Source: an uncultured Ruminococcus sp.
GTDB taxonomy: Bacteria > Bacillota > Clostridia > Oscillospirales > Ruminococcaceae
Assembly: GCA_900550695.1 (NCBI GenBank)
Contig: URTF01000022.1
Location: 1-30,389, forward strand
DNA: 30,389 nucleotides
Direction of reading: 5' to 3'
Translations under genes and position numbers: made by a program
Shown here: one piece after another, positions 1 through 7,400 of the stretch
How positions within the stretch are numbered: the stretch's first letter is position 1
Layout: every line of letters starts with the position of its first letter
Notes under the pieces: generated by a model
What the model was told of the DNA's origin: nothing
What the model saw: only the letters and a program-made list of their open reading frames with translations
Database searches by the model: none

Positions 1-225
1 TTGAAAAGCTGCCTTTCAAAATCTGAAAGGCAGACTTACAAAAACTGCGAGTCTGCCTTTAAAAATCTGAAAGAAAGTAATATAGATAATAATACAGATA
101 TTAATAATACAATAAAAAATAAATATATATATAATTATAATATAATATCATTTCTTTTTTTATTTTTCTTTTGGTTCTTTTCTTTTTCTTTTTTCTTTGT
201 AAAATCAAAAAGCGTTACAATGTAA
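1..225 (+). pseudogene. Remnant of a mobile-element replication-type protein, cut by the window edge
   Basis: Open reading frame that runs in from the left edge (first codon here TTG, so the true start is probably outside). The readable part has a hydrophilic stretch rich in Asn/Asp with NIDNNTDINNT, a low-complexity style often seen near the C-termini of replication-initiator proteins of Firmicute plasmids, phages and ICEs; that is recalled from general experience, not matched. It then runs through an F-rich stretch encoded by a T-rich tract (about 150-200) that looks like translated non-coding DNA, and stops at 223-225. Two imperfect copies of CTGCCTTTNAAAATCTGAAAG lie near 8-74. It lies just upstream of an integrase. 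I infer a decayed 3' fragment, and the function is not secure. Confidence 0.3.
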
Positions 226-324
226 CGGCGATGTAACAAAATGTAACACAGAGATAGAGAAAGAGATAGAGTTAGAGATAAGATCAAGAATATATATTTT
301 GGCTATCAAAGGAGCGTTTGTATG
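203..324 (+). pseudogene. Second-frame remnant with EIEKEIELEI tail, ends at integrase start
   Basis: In a different frame from the preceding remnant, the reading frame from about 203 gives a short hydrophilic peptide with ALQCNGDVTKCNTEIEKEIE, ending at a TGA that overlaps the integrase ATG (ATGA, 322-325). Glu/Ile/Lys-rich C-termini of this kind are common in phage replisome (DnaD-like) proteins. The DNA shows three ATGTAAC repeats (219-247) and a purine-rich GAGATAGA run (251-283). No start codon or ribosome binding site is visible, so this is more likely the tail of a truncated gene than an intact one. Weak call. Confidence 0.2.
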
Positions 325-1389
325 AAATTGCCAAATGGCTATGGAAATGTTTCGAAACTTCCGGGAAACCGTCGAAAACCTTGGAGGGCAAGAAAAACAG
401 CAGGTTGGGAGCTTGGCAAGCAAAAATATGTAACTGTTGGGTACTACGCCACAAGAAACGAAGCTCTGCAAGCTCTCGGCGAATATAACGCCAATCCATA
501 TACAATTGATAACAAAATTACATTTGCGCAAGTTTATAAAAAATGGTCAGATCGTAAGTTTGATGAGATCAGCCAGTCAAATATCAGCGGATACAAAGCT
601 GCATACAAAATTTGCGAAGATATCAAGGATATGAAATTCTGCGATATAAAGCTTTCACATTTGCAGGGCGTTGTTGATTCAAGTGGGAAAAACTATCAAA
701 CTTTAAAAAAATTAAAAGTTTTATTTAATCAGCTATTTGACTATGCTGTACAAAACGAGATTATCGGAAGAGATAAAAACATCGTCGAATATGTAAACAT
801 AGGTAAGGCAGTCAAATCAGACAAACACTATCGTTTTACGAATCAAGAAATCGAAACTATATGGCGTTGGTCAGAAAAAAACGAGTATGTTCAAGTCATT
901 CTTATGCTTATTTATTCAGGAGTTCGTCCCGGAGAACTGTTCGATCTCAAACGGTCAAATGTCAATTTTGACGGAAAATGGTTTTACATCGAACGAGGAA
1001 AGAATGAGAATGCAGCTCGAAAAGTTCCGATACACGACAAAACGCTTCCGTTTTTTGAACATTGGTACAATAAAGGAAATGAATATCTTATAACACAAAT
1101 CAGCGGCAGCAAAATAGATTTCAAAAATTCACACGGACAATTTACGGAAAGCTACTGGGTCCCCTTGCTTCAAAATATGGGAATACTTAATTACAAAAAT
1201 GATAAAGGCGAAGATCGAGAACATACACCCGACGATACACGTCACACGTTCACGACTATGTGGAAAGAAAAACAACTTGATGAAAGCATTCGCAGAAAAA
1301 TTCAAGGTCATAGTGGAAAAGGAATTGGTGAACAAGTTTACACTCATTATGAACTTGAAATTCTTCGCAACGAACTTAATAAATTATAA
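322..1389 (+). CDS. int: Tyrosine recombinase / phage-type integrase
   Basis: Site-specific tyrosine recombinase of 355 residues that would integrate and excise a mobile element. The start is supported by GGAG nine bases upstream of the ATG. Residues about 1-60 look like the small beta-sheet arm-binding domain of Tn916-type integrases (NGYGNVSKLPG, then GYYATRNEALQALGEYN). About 65-150 is the helical core-binding domain, and 170-355 is the catalytic domain. Catalytic residues visible: R202 (YSGVRPGEL), a likely K227 in the beta hairpin, R307 (DDTRHTF), H330 (GHS) and nucleophile Y340 (VYTHY). The box II position that is usually His (HxxR) is Asp304. The gene is visibly more AT-rich than the genes to its right and its 3' end faces rpsI, so it probably marks one end of an integrated element reaching beyond the left edge. 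Confidence 0.93.
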   Translation: MKLPNGYGNVSKLPGNRRKPWRARKTAGWELGKQKYVTVGYYATRNEALQALGEYNANPYTIDNKITFAQVYKKWSDRKFDEISQSNISGYKAAYKICEDIKDMKFCDIKLSHLQGVVDSSGKNYQTLKKLKVLFNQLFDYAVQNEIIGRDKNIVEYVNIGKAVKSDKHYRFTNQEIETIWRWSEKNEYVQVILMLIYSGVRPGELFDLKRSNVNFDGKWFYIERGKNENAARKVPIHDKTLPFFEHWYNKGNEYLITQISGSKIDFKNSHGQFTESYWVPLLQNMGILNYKNDKGEDREHTPDDTRHTFTTMWKEKQLDESIRRKIQGHSGKGIGEQVYTHYELEILRNELNKL

Positions 1390-1413
1390 GCGGCATTGAA
1401 TTATGATGCCGCT
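1389..1413. other. Hairpin directly after the integrase stop codon
   Basis: Perfect 8-bp inverted repeat AGCGGCAT / ATGCCGCT (1389-1396 and 1406-1413) starting at the last base of the integrase stop codon. No T-run follows, so it is not a standard intrinsic terminator. It could protect the transcript 3' end or be a protein-binding site at the element end. Confidence 0.45.
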
Positions 1414-1429
1414 AATATTGCAATTTATT

Positions 1430-1461
1430 TGTGTCATACCTGTGTCATACTTGTGTCATAC
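1430..1461 (+). repeat. Three direct repeats of TGTGTCATAC between int and rpsI
   Basis: The decamer TGTGTCATAC occurs at 1430-1439, 1441-1450 and 1452-1461 with single-base spacers, a period of about one helical turn (11 bp). The position between an integrase and a conserved ribosomal gene suggests integrase arm-type or accessory-protein binding sites near the attachment site. That role is inference; the repeat itself is plain in the sequence. Confidence 0.6.
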
Positions 1462-1502
1462 TAAGCAAAATGTGCCGTTACTTGTGGAGTCTACAGACAT
1501 AA

Positions 1503-1537
1503 AAAAATCCCGAAAACACGTTGTTTTCGGGATTTTT
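1503..1537 (-). terminator. Bidirectional intrinsic terminator of rplM-rpsI (and int)
   Basis: Stem AAAAATCCCGAAAAC / GTTTTCGGGATTTTT (1503-1517, 1523-1537) around a 5-base loop, with A/T tracts on both sides so it works in either direction. It lies 25 bp past the rpsI stop on the minus strand and also stops plus-strand transcription coming from the integrase. Confidence 0.85.
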
Positions 1538-1561
1538 GCTTTTGATAAAATGTTGAATTCT

Positions 1562-1963
1562 TTATCTCTTTGAGAACTGAGGAGCGCGACGTGCAGCCTT
1601 TAAGCCGTACTTCTTTCTTTCCTTCATTCTTGGGTCACGAGTGAGGAATCCTGCCTTCTTGAGAACAGGACGGAGTTCAGCATCGTACTGGAGGAGTGCT
1701 CTGGAAAGGCCGTGACGGATAGCGCCTGCCTGACCTGTTACGCCGCCGCCTGCAACTGTGCAAACGATGTCGAACTTATCAGCTGTTTCTGTGAGTGTAA
1801 GAGGCTGTCTAACGAGGAGCTTGAGTGTTTCAAGTCCAAAGTAATCGTCGATATCTCTTCCGTTGATAGTAACGTTGCCGCTGCCTGCGTAAACTCTTAC
1901 TCTTGCAACGGAGCTTTTTCTTCTGCCTGTGCCATAAAAATAAGGCTGTTTAGATTCGTACAT
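1562..1963 (-). CDS. rpsI: 30S ribosomal protein S9
   Basis: Ribosomal protein S9 (uS9), 133 residues, a component of the small subunit head whose basic C-terminal tail reaches the P-site tRNA. The family signature is clear: [14 protein letters not shown] near the N-terminus, [14 protein letters not shown] in the middle, and the lysine/arginine-rich ending [17 protein letters not shown]. Length and ends are normal. It lies 13 bp downstream of rplM in the classic rplM-rpsI pair and is followed by an intrinsic terminator. The 3' ends of conserved genes such as rpsI are used as integration sites by mobile elements in Firmicutes, which fits the integrase just beyond. Confidence 0.98.
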   Translation of the reverse strand: MYESKQPYFYGTGRRKSSVARVRVYAGSGNVTINGRDIDDYFGLETLKLLVRQPLTLTETADKFDIVCTVAGGGVTGQAGAIRHGLSRALLQYDAELRPVLKKAGFLTRDPRMKERKKYGLKAARRAPQFSKR

Positions 1964-1976
1964 TTCGGCTTCCTCC

Positions 1977-2405
1977 TTATATTTCGATCATTTCAGGCTT
2001 CTGAGCTGCGTTCTCGTGCTCTGCACCTGCATAGGTTCTGAGTCTTGTGAGTGCTGCTCTGCCGAGTGTGTTGTTCGGAAGCATTCCGTTTACAGCAATT
2101 GTCATTGCCTTTTCCGGATTATTCTTCATCATATCGCTGTACTTGGTTTCCTTGAGTCCGCCGATCCAGCCTGTGTGCCACTTGAAAGTCTTCTGTTCAA
2201 GCTTCTTTCCTGTGAGAACTGCCTTTGCGCAGTTGATGATGATAACGTTATCTCCGCAGTCTGCGTGAGGTGCGAAGGTAGGCTTATTCTTGCCTCTGAG
2301 AATTGATGCTGCAGCAGCTGCTACACGACCGAGGGATTTGCCCTCTGCATCAATAACATACCACTTACGGCTGATTTCGTTAGCCTTAGGCATATAAGTT
2401 GACAT
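1977..2405 (-). CDS. rplM: 50S ribosomal protein L13
   Basis: Ribosomal protein L13 (uL13), 142 residues as expected, an early-assembly large-subunit protein. Motifs: the N-terminal [16 protein letters not shown], the central [18 protein letters not shown], and [11 protein letters not shown] near the end. I start it at the ATG at 2405 (protein begins MSTYMPK) because GGAG lies 7 bases upstream. The reading frame stays open further 5', but that part contains the leader and is not L13-like; an in-frame ATG two codons earlier sits too close to the GGAG. First gene of a two-gene operon with rpsI, behind the promoter at 2507-2535. Confidence 0.98.
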   Translation of the reverse strand: MSTYMPKANEISRKWYVIDAEGKSLGRVAAAAASILRGKNKPTFAPHADCGDNVIIINCAKAVLTGKKLEQKTFKWHTGWIGGLKETKYSDMMKNNPEKAMTIAVNGMLPNNTLGRAALTRLRTYAGAEHENAAQKPEMIEI

Positions 2406-2500
2406 AGTCATTCTCCTTTTATTTTTAGTAGATATTGCCGAACTGATATCATTCAATGCAGGCAACTCCACTTACATTCTGATACACGTCGGACACAACG
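2406..2500 (-). promoter_or_regulatory. rplM leader, possible ribosomal-protein leader structure
   Basis: About 95 bases of untranslated leader lie between the predicted transcription start and the rplM ATG. TTGCC (about 2463) and GGCAA (about 2440) can pair across a roughly 23-base loop. Firmicutes often carry an autoregulatory L13 leader RNA at this position. I see the pairing but cannot confirm the family; a covariance search against the Rfam L13 leader model would decide. Confidence 0.35.
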
Positions 2501-2506
2501 TTTATT

Positions 2507-2535
2507 ATTATACACGGCGCACGAACTGTTGTCAA
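2507..2535 (-). promoter_or_regulatory. Consensus sigma-A promoter for rplM-rpsI
   Basis: On the minus strand, perfect TTGACA (plus-strand 2530-2535) and perfect TATAAT (2507-2512) are separated by 17 bp. Transcription should start near 2500. Both hexamers and the spacing are ideal, as expected for a highly expressed ribosomal-protein operon. Confidence 0.9.
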
Positions 2536-2539
2536 TTGC

Positions 2540-2810
2540 CATTTTGCCGAATTTTTAAAATATATCCCTCAAACTCTTTAAATCTCTCTGTTTTGCTCGT
2601 TTTCTCTACGGTTCTCTATTTTCATTTCATTTTTTGATTTTCACCGAATTTCGTTGTATTTATGCGGTTTTCGAGGGTTCGGAACGTTTATTTTGTGCAA
2701 AACAACGATGCTTTTTTACGTTTTAATATTTATCTTGTACTATTATATATTATATTTATGTAAAAATCAAGCTATTGAAGCGGCAAGTCCCCATTTTTTC
2801 CCGTCAGCAC
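2540..2810. other. Non-coding spacer between divergent rplM and lipoprotein genes
   Basis: T-rich spacer upstream of two divergent transcription units. I see no convincing reading frame, tRNA or repeat. A 62-codon open frame here has no ribosome binding site and a hydrophobic composition typical of translated T-rich DNA. Confidence 0.5.
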
Positions 2811-2839
2811 TTGACTTTGGGACGGGTTTGGTATATAAT
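2811..2839 (+). promoter_or_regulatory. Sigma-A promoter for the LRR lipoprotein gene
   Basis: TTGACT (2811-2816), 17-bp spacer, TATAAT (2834-2839). Predicted start near 2846, giving a leader of about 67 bases. That leader contains a small hairpin, GTAAA ... TTTAC (2868-2893), just upstream of the ribosome binding site. Confidence 0.8.
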
Positions 2840-2912
2840 TGATGTGAATGTTTTGATAAATTCATAAGTAAATGCCACTGTTCAGGTGTTTACTTCGGAA
2901 AGGACGCTTTTT

Positions 2913-3929
2913 ATGAAACATACAAAAGCAGCTGCTCTTATTTCCTGCATTGCAATGGCTTTTTCGCTCTGCTCCTGCTCACTGCCTTTTACCGGCAGCA
3001 CGGAGGAAGAGGAACAGCCTGATGTTTCCGAGCTTTTATCGCAGATAGAATCACTTGAACACGATGTTTCTTCGCTTAAAGCGGAAACTGTTCCCGACAT
3101 TAAGATAAAAAACAAAGAGGATTACCTCAACGGAAAGAACAACCCTGCAGTCAGCGAAGCTGTTGCCGAAAAGGAAAAAGTAATGGCTGATCTTCCTGCC
3201 ACTGTAATAATAAAGGGCAAGGAATACAGCACGGAGCTTACCTCGCTCACTTTGAGCAATATGGACTTGACCGATGATGATATTGTCGAACTTAAATATA
3301 TGGTGAATCTGACCGAGCTGCAGATATATCAGAACAACATCACCGATCTTTCGCCGCTCAAAGGCTTGACCGAGCTGAAAAACCTTTCGCTTTTCAAGAA
3401 CAAGGTCGAAGATCTTTCGCCGCTCGCGGGTCTTGTCGGACTGGAGAGCCTTTATCTGCGTTCAAACAACATCAGCGACATCTCCTCGCTTGACGGACTC
3501 GTTCATCTGCGTGCGCTTGATCTTTCCGACAATGAGATAAGTGATATCACGCCGCTGACGAATTTGAAGCAGCTTGAACTTCTTCGTCTTAACGATAACA
3601 ATATTAATAGTATAACAGCTTTGAGCGGAATGGACAGGATGATCGGGCTGCATTTGCAGAACAATGATATTTCCGACATCACTCCGCTGACGACTATGGG
3701 CGACCTCAACGAGCTTTATCTCGAAAACAACAGCATCGGTTCGATAGAGCCTCTTATGTCGCTGACTTCGCTGCAATGGCTGAAAATAAGCAACAATCCG
3801 ATAACGAATATCCGTCCTGCGGCTTCGCTCATAATGCTGAAAAAGCTTTATATGCAGGGTCTTGACATTCCTGCGGAGGATATGGATTACCTTGCGGAGC
3901 AGCTTCCCGACTGCACTTTCGTTTACTAA
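2913..3929 (+). CDS. Leucine-rich-repeat lipoprotein (internalin-like repeats)
   Basis: Probable surface lipoprotein of 338 residues. The N-terminus is a lipoprotein signal peptide: basic MKHTK, a hydrophobic core, then a lipobox-like LCSC with C22 as the likely lipidated cysteine. A low-complexity acidic linker (TEEEEQPD, then a short helical stretch about 35-55) follows. From about residue 105 to the end there are eight or nine 22-residue SDS22/internalin-type repeats (pattern L..L.L..N.I.DI.PL..L), giving a curved protein-binding solenoid. I start at 2913 because AAAGGA lies 8 bases upstream and the signal peptide begins there; a GTG nine codons earlier would spoil it. No LPXTG anchor. The ligand cannot be read from the sequence. 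It sits 48 bp upstream of aroF with no clear terminator between. Confidence 0.85.
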   Translation: MKHTKAAALISCIAMAFSLCSCSLPFTGSTEEEEQPDVSELLSQIESLEHDVSSLKAETVPDIKIKNKEDYLNGKNNPAVSEAVAEKEKVMADLPATVIIKGKEYSTELTSLTLSNMDLTDDDIVELKYMVNLTELQIYQNNITDLSPLKGLTELKNLSLFKNKVEDLSPLAGLVGLESLYLRSNNISDISSLDGLVHLRALDLSDNEISDITPLTNLKQLELLRLNDNNINSITALSGMDRMIGLHLQNNDISDITPLTTMGDLNELYLENNSIGSIEPLMSLTSLQWLKISNNPITNIRPAASLIMLKKLYMQGLDIPAEDMDYLAEQLPDCTFVY

Positions 3930-3977
3930 AGTCTGTAATAAAATTTACATATTAAGGAATTAAGGAGAAAAAGAAAA

Positions 3978-4991
3978 ATGATCATCATTCTCAAGAACAA
4001 CGCTTCACCCGAATCCGTTGAAAAGCTGGACGAGCTTCTCAAAGAACAGGGTTTGAAGACCAACCACATTCAGGGTGCAAATCAGCATATCATCGGTCTT
4101 ATCGGCGATACTTCCGCAGTCGATATGCACAACCTTTATGCGCAGGACTGCATTGAGGAGATCAAGCGTGTGCAGGAGCCTTACAAAAAGGCTAACCGCA
4201 AGTTCCACCCCGATGACACTGTTATCGAAGCAGGCGGCAGAAAGATCGGCGACGGTTCTCTTCAGGTCATCGCAGGTCCCTGCTCCGTTGAAACAGAGGA
4301 ACAGATACTCACTACCGCTCACGCTGTAAAGGAAGCAGGCGCAACAATGCTCAGAGGCGGTGCGTTCAAGCCGAGAACGTCCCCTTACTCCTTCCAGGGT
4401 CTTCGTGAAGAGGGCATCAGGCTTCTTCTCAAAGCTAAGGCTGAAACGGGACTTCCTATCGTTACCGAAATTATGAGCCAGTCCGATCTTCCTCTCTTTG
4501 ACGAGATCGATGTTATTCAGGTCGGCGCAAGAAATATGCAGAACTTTGAGCTTTTAAAGGCTCTCGGCAAGACAACAAAGCCTATTCTTCTTAAAAGAGG
4601 TCTTGCAAATACACTTGAAGAAACACTTATGTCCGCAGAATACATAATGTCCGAGGGCAACCCGAACGTTATCCTTTGCGAGCGAGGAATCCGCACATTT
4701 GAAACAATGACAAGAAACACATTCGATGTTTCCGCGATCCCGCTCCTCAAGCAGAAGTCACATCTCCCCGTTTGTGCTGACCCTTCACACGCTACCGGTA
4801 TCATCTCGCTCATTGAGCCAATGGCTCTTGCTGCTGTTGTTGTAGGCACGGACGCTCTCGAGATCGAAGTTCACTGCAATCCTAAGGCTGCACTTTCCGA
4901 CGGCGGTCAGCAGCTCACACCCGATATGTTCAAGGAAACAATGAAGAAGATCAGCGGTCTTTGCGGCTATCTCGGAAGAACTATCGGCTAA
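3978..4991 (+). CDS. aroF: 3-deoxy-7-phosphoheptulonate synthase (DAHP synthase, type I-beta)
   Basis: First step of the shikimate pathway: condenses phosphoenolpyruvate with erythrose 4-phosphate. At 337 residues it matches the Thermotoga-type enzyme in length and layout. Residues about 1-70 form a ferredoxin-like regulatory domain (MIIILKNNASPESVEKL), which in that subgroup mediates aromatic amino acid feedback. The catalytic barrel follows with AGPCSVE (metal-ligand C102), GGAFKPRTSPYSFQG and CADPSHATG (metal-ligand His). AAGGAG lies 10 bases before the ATG. First of four consecutive aromatic pathway genes, with aroB 36 bp downstream. Other names for this family include aroA and aroG-like in Bacillus nomenclature, so the symbol is conventional. 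Confidence 0.96.
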   Translation: MIIILKNNASPESVEKLDELLKEQGLKTNHIQGANQHIIGLIGDTSAVDMHNLYAQDCIEEIKRVQEPYKKANRKFHPDDTVIEAGGRKIGDGSLQVIAGPCSVETEEQILTTAHAVKEAGATMLRGGAFKPRTSPYSFQGLREEGIRLLLKAKAETGLPIVTEIMSQSDLPLFDEIDVIQVGARNMQNFELLKALGKTTKPILLKRGLANTLEETLMSAEYIMSEGNPNVILCERGIRTFETMTRNTFDVSAIPLLKQKSHLPVCADPSHATGIISLIEPMALAAVVVGTDALEIEVHCNPKAALSDGGQQLTPDMFKETMKKISGLCGYLGRTIG

Positions 4992-5013
4992 AAAATTTCA
5001 TCGGAAAGGAGTA

Positions 5014-5040
5014 CGTTTTCCTAAAAAATGTCGGAAAACG
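5014..5040 (+). promoter_or_regulatory. Hairpin over the aroB start region
   Basis: Perfect 8-bp inverted repeat CGTTTTCC (5014-5021) / GGAAAACG (5033-5040) with an 11-base loop that contains the first candidate aroB ATG (5028). The AAGGAG at 5006-5011 lies 16 bases from that ATG but would be about 13 bases from the second ATG (5052) if the hairpin forms. It may influence start choice. Confidence 0.4.
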
Positions 5041-6116
5041 GCGGTTTATCAATGGAATACACAAGAATACCCGTAAAAGCTTCGATAAATTACGAAGTCA
5101 TTGTCGGAAAGGATATGCTTGACGGCTGCGGCGAATACATTAAGGCTGTTACAAAGGCACAGAAATTTGCGGTGATAACCGATGATACTGTCGATGCTCT
5201 CTACGGCGAAAAAGTCGTAAAAAGCCTTGAAAAAAGCGGCTTTGAGGTATATAAATTCGTATTTCCGCACGGCGAGGCTTCCAAATGCACGGCTACGCTG
5301 CTCAACATTTACAGCTTTTTATGCGAAAAGCACATCTCACGCACGGACGCTCTTGTTGCGCTCGGAGGAGGTGTTGTCGGCGACATAACGGGCTATGCGG
5401 CGGCTACATTTCTGAGAGGTCTTGACTTCGTACAGATACCGACTACTCTGCTTGCACAGGTGGATTCATCGGTCGGAGGAAAGACAGCTATCGACCTGCC
5501 CGAGGGAAAAAACCTCGTCGGCGCATTCAAGCAGCCTAAGCTCGTTATCTGCGACACGGCTACGCTTGATACGCTCCCCGAGGAATTTCTCATTGACGGA
5601 ATGGGTGAAGTCGTAAAATACGGAATGATAAAGTCTGCTTCGCTTTTCGGGCTGCTTGAAACAAGAACGCTTGACAATATCAGAGAAATTTCCGAAAATG
5701 TCATCGAGCAGTGCGTTTCGATAAAGCGTGATGTTGTCGAAGCCGATGAATTCGACAAGGGCGAGCGTATGCTCCTCAACTTCGGTCACACGCTTGCGCA
5801 CTCTATCGAGCAGTACTATAATTACACGGGTATCACGCACGGCAAGGCTGTTGCTGTCGGAATGAGAATGATAACAAGGCTTGCCGAGAAGCAGGGAATG
5901 GCTGAAAAGGGTCTTACCGACCGTCTTATCGCCTGCCTTGAACGCTACAAGCTGAATGTTGAAGTTGAGCCGACCGAACACGAACTCGGCGGTGCTTGCC
6001 TTAACGATAAAAAGCGTGAAAGCGGCAGCATAAGCATCATTATTTGCAGCGAAGTCGGAAGATCGGCTGCTGTAAAGATGCCCGTTGAAAAATTTCTTGA
6101 ATTCCTTGAAAAATAA
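5028..6116 (+). CDS. aroB: 3-dehydroquinate synthase
   Basis: Second shikimate step: NAD- and metal-dependent cyclisation of DAHP to 3-dehydroquinate. 362 residues from the ATG at 5028. Motifs in order: ALGGGVVGDITGYAA (nucleotide binding), PTTLLAQVDSSVGGKTAID (substrate binding), DGMGEVVKYG (metal-ligand Glu region), NFGHTLAHSIE and HGKAVAVGM (metal-ligand histidines), and a C-terminal DKKR. Start choice is uncertain: AAGGAG is 16 bases from 5028, while the in-frame ATG at 5052 (MEYTRIPVKA, nearer the usual N-terminus) has no close Shine-Dalgarno, and a hairpin covers the region. Lies between aroF and aroA, with aroA 11 bp downstream. Confidence 0.96.
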   Translation: MSENGGLSMEYTRIPVKASINYEVIVGKDMLDGCGEYIKAVTKAQKFAVITDDTVDALYGEKVVKSLEKSGFEVYKFVFPHGEASKCTATLLNIYSFLCEKHISRTDALVALGGGVVGDITGYAAATFLRGLDFVQIPTTLLAQVDSSVGGKTAIDLPEGKNLVGAFKQPKLVICDTATLDTLPEEFLIDGMGEVVKYGMIKSASLFGLLETRTLDNIREISENVIEQCVSIKRDVVEADEFDKGERMLLNFGHTLAHSIEQYYNYTGITHGKAVAVGMRMITRLAEKQGMAEKGLTDRLIACLERYKLNVEVEPTEHELGGACLNDKKRESGSISIIICSEVGRSAAVKMPVEKFLEFLEK

Positions 6117-6127
6117 CAGGAGAAAAT

Positions 6128-7381
6128 ATGAACGTTACTATAACACCGTCGGGACTTATCGGCAGGATAAGCGCTCCGTCCTCCAAAAGCTTTTCCCACA
6201 GAATGATAATCGCTGCTTCACTCGCTGACGGCGTTTCCGAGGTCAGCGCAGTGAACCCCTCCGAGGACATTGACGCAACCGTTGACGCTATGACAGCGCT
6301 CGGCGCCAGGATCGTCAATGACGGAAATGTTTACACCATAAAAGGTATCGGTGTCCCCTCTTCCTCGGCGAAGATCAACTGCCGTGAGAGTGGTTCGACA
6401 CTTCGGTTCATCATTCCCGTTGCGGCTGCACTCGGCTGCGATGCGGAATTTTCGGGCAGCGGAAAGCTCCCTACCCGACCGATAACTCCATACAAGCGTG
6501 AGCTTTCACAAAAGGGCGTGAGCTTCGTTCACACGGACGGAGTTATGCCGTTCACGATGAGCGGAAAGCTTTGCGGCGGTGATTTTCACATTGAGGGCGA
6601 TGTTTCGTCGCAGTTCATCACGGGACTGCTGTTCGCTCTGCCGCTCTGCGCCGAGGACAGCAGGATAATCCTCACCTCAAAGCTTGAATCGAAGCCTTAT
6701 GCCGATATGACGATAGCTGCGCTGAAGGTTTTCGGCGTTGAAGTTGATGAAAGCGTTTCGGACGAGGGTTTCCCCGTCTACAATATAAAGGGAAATCAGC
6801 GTTACAAGGCTGCCGACTGCGCAGTTGAGGGCGATTATTCGCAGGCTGCGTTCTATTATGTCGCAAATGCGCTCGGCTCGGAAATTGAGATAGGAAATCT
6901 CAGCGAAGCCTCCGTTCAGGGCGACAGGCAGATATGCGAAATTCTCGAAAAGTCGGGTTACGGCAGGGTCGGCTGCAGCGAATATGAGCCGTTCACGGTC
7001 GATGTTTCCGATATTCCCGATCTTGTCCCGATACTTACGGTGTTCGGCTGCTTCACCAAAGATGTAAGCAGGATAGTGAACGCAAAGCGCCTTAAAATAA
7101 AGGAAAGCGACCGTCTTAAAGCGATCGCTGACGCAATAAACGCTATCGGAGGAAATGTCGTTTACGGCGATGATTTCCTTGAAATACACCCCGTCCGTTC
7201 CTTCACGGGCGGAATGATCGACGGCTGCAACGATCATCGTATCGTTATGGCTTCGGCTGTTGCTTCGACAAAGGCAGACGGAGAGATAACGATAACCGAT
7301 GCACAGGCTGTTTCAAAGAGCTACCCCGATTTCTGGCAGGATTTTAAAAAGCTTGGCGGAAAAATTAGCACTGACCTTTAA
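6128..7381 (+). CDS. aroA: 3-phosphoshikimate 1-carboxyvinyltransferase (EPSP synthase)
   Basis: Sixth shikimate step: transfers the enolpyruvyl group of PEP to shikimate 3-phosphate. 417 residues, two inverse alpha/beta domains. Visible signatures: SSKSFSHR near residue 20 (substrate-binding Lys, Ser, Arg), RESGSTLRF (PEP-binding loop), LPTRPITPY, SSQFITGLLFALP, IKESDRLKA and DHRIVMA near the C-terminus. AGGAG lies 6 bases upstream of the ATG. It begins 11 bp after aroB and ends 19 bp before aroC, so the genes are almost certainly cotranscribed. aroD, aroE and aroK are not in this window. Confidence 0.97.
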   Translation: MNVTITPSGLIGRISAPSSKSFSHRMIIAASLADGVSEVSAVNPSEDIDATVDAMTALGARIVNDGNVYTIKGIGVPSSSAKINCRESGSTLRFIIPVAAALGCDAEFSGSGKLPTRPITPYKRELSQKGVSFVHTDGVMPFTMSGKLCGGDFHIEGDVSSQFITGLLFALPLCAEDSRIILTSKLESKPYADMTIAALKVFGVEVDESVSDEGFPVYNIKGNQRYKAADCAVEGDYSQAAFYYVANALGSEIEIGNLSEASVQGDRQICEILEKSGYGRVGCSEYEPFTVDVSDIPDLVPILTVFGCFTKDVSRIVNAKRLKIKESDRLKAIADAINAIGGNVVYGDDFLEIHPVRSFTGGMIDGCNDHRIVMASAVASTKADGEITITDAQAVSKSYPDFWQDFKKLGGKISTDL

Positions 7382-7400
7382 TGGTAAGAAAGGACTGAAA

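Noticed and set aside
2886..2912. Upstream GTG start for the LRR lipoprotein
   Set aside because: It would place charged residues before the signal peptide and lacks a Shine-Dalgarno; the ATG at 2913 has AAAGGA at proper distance.
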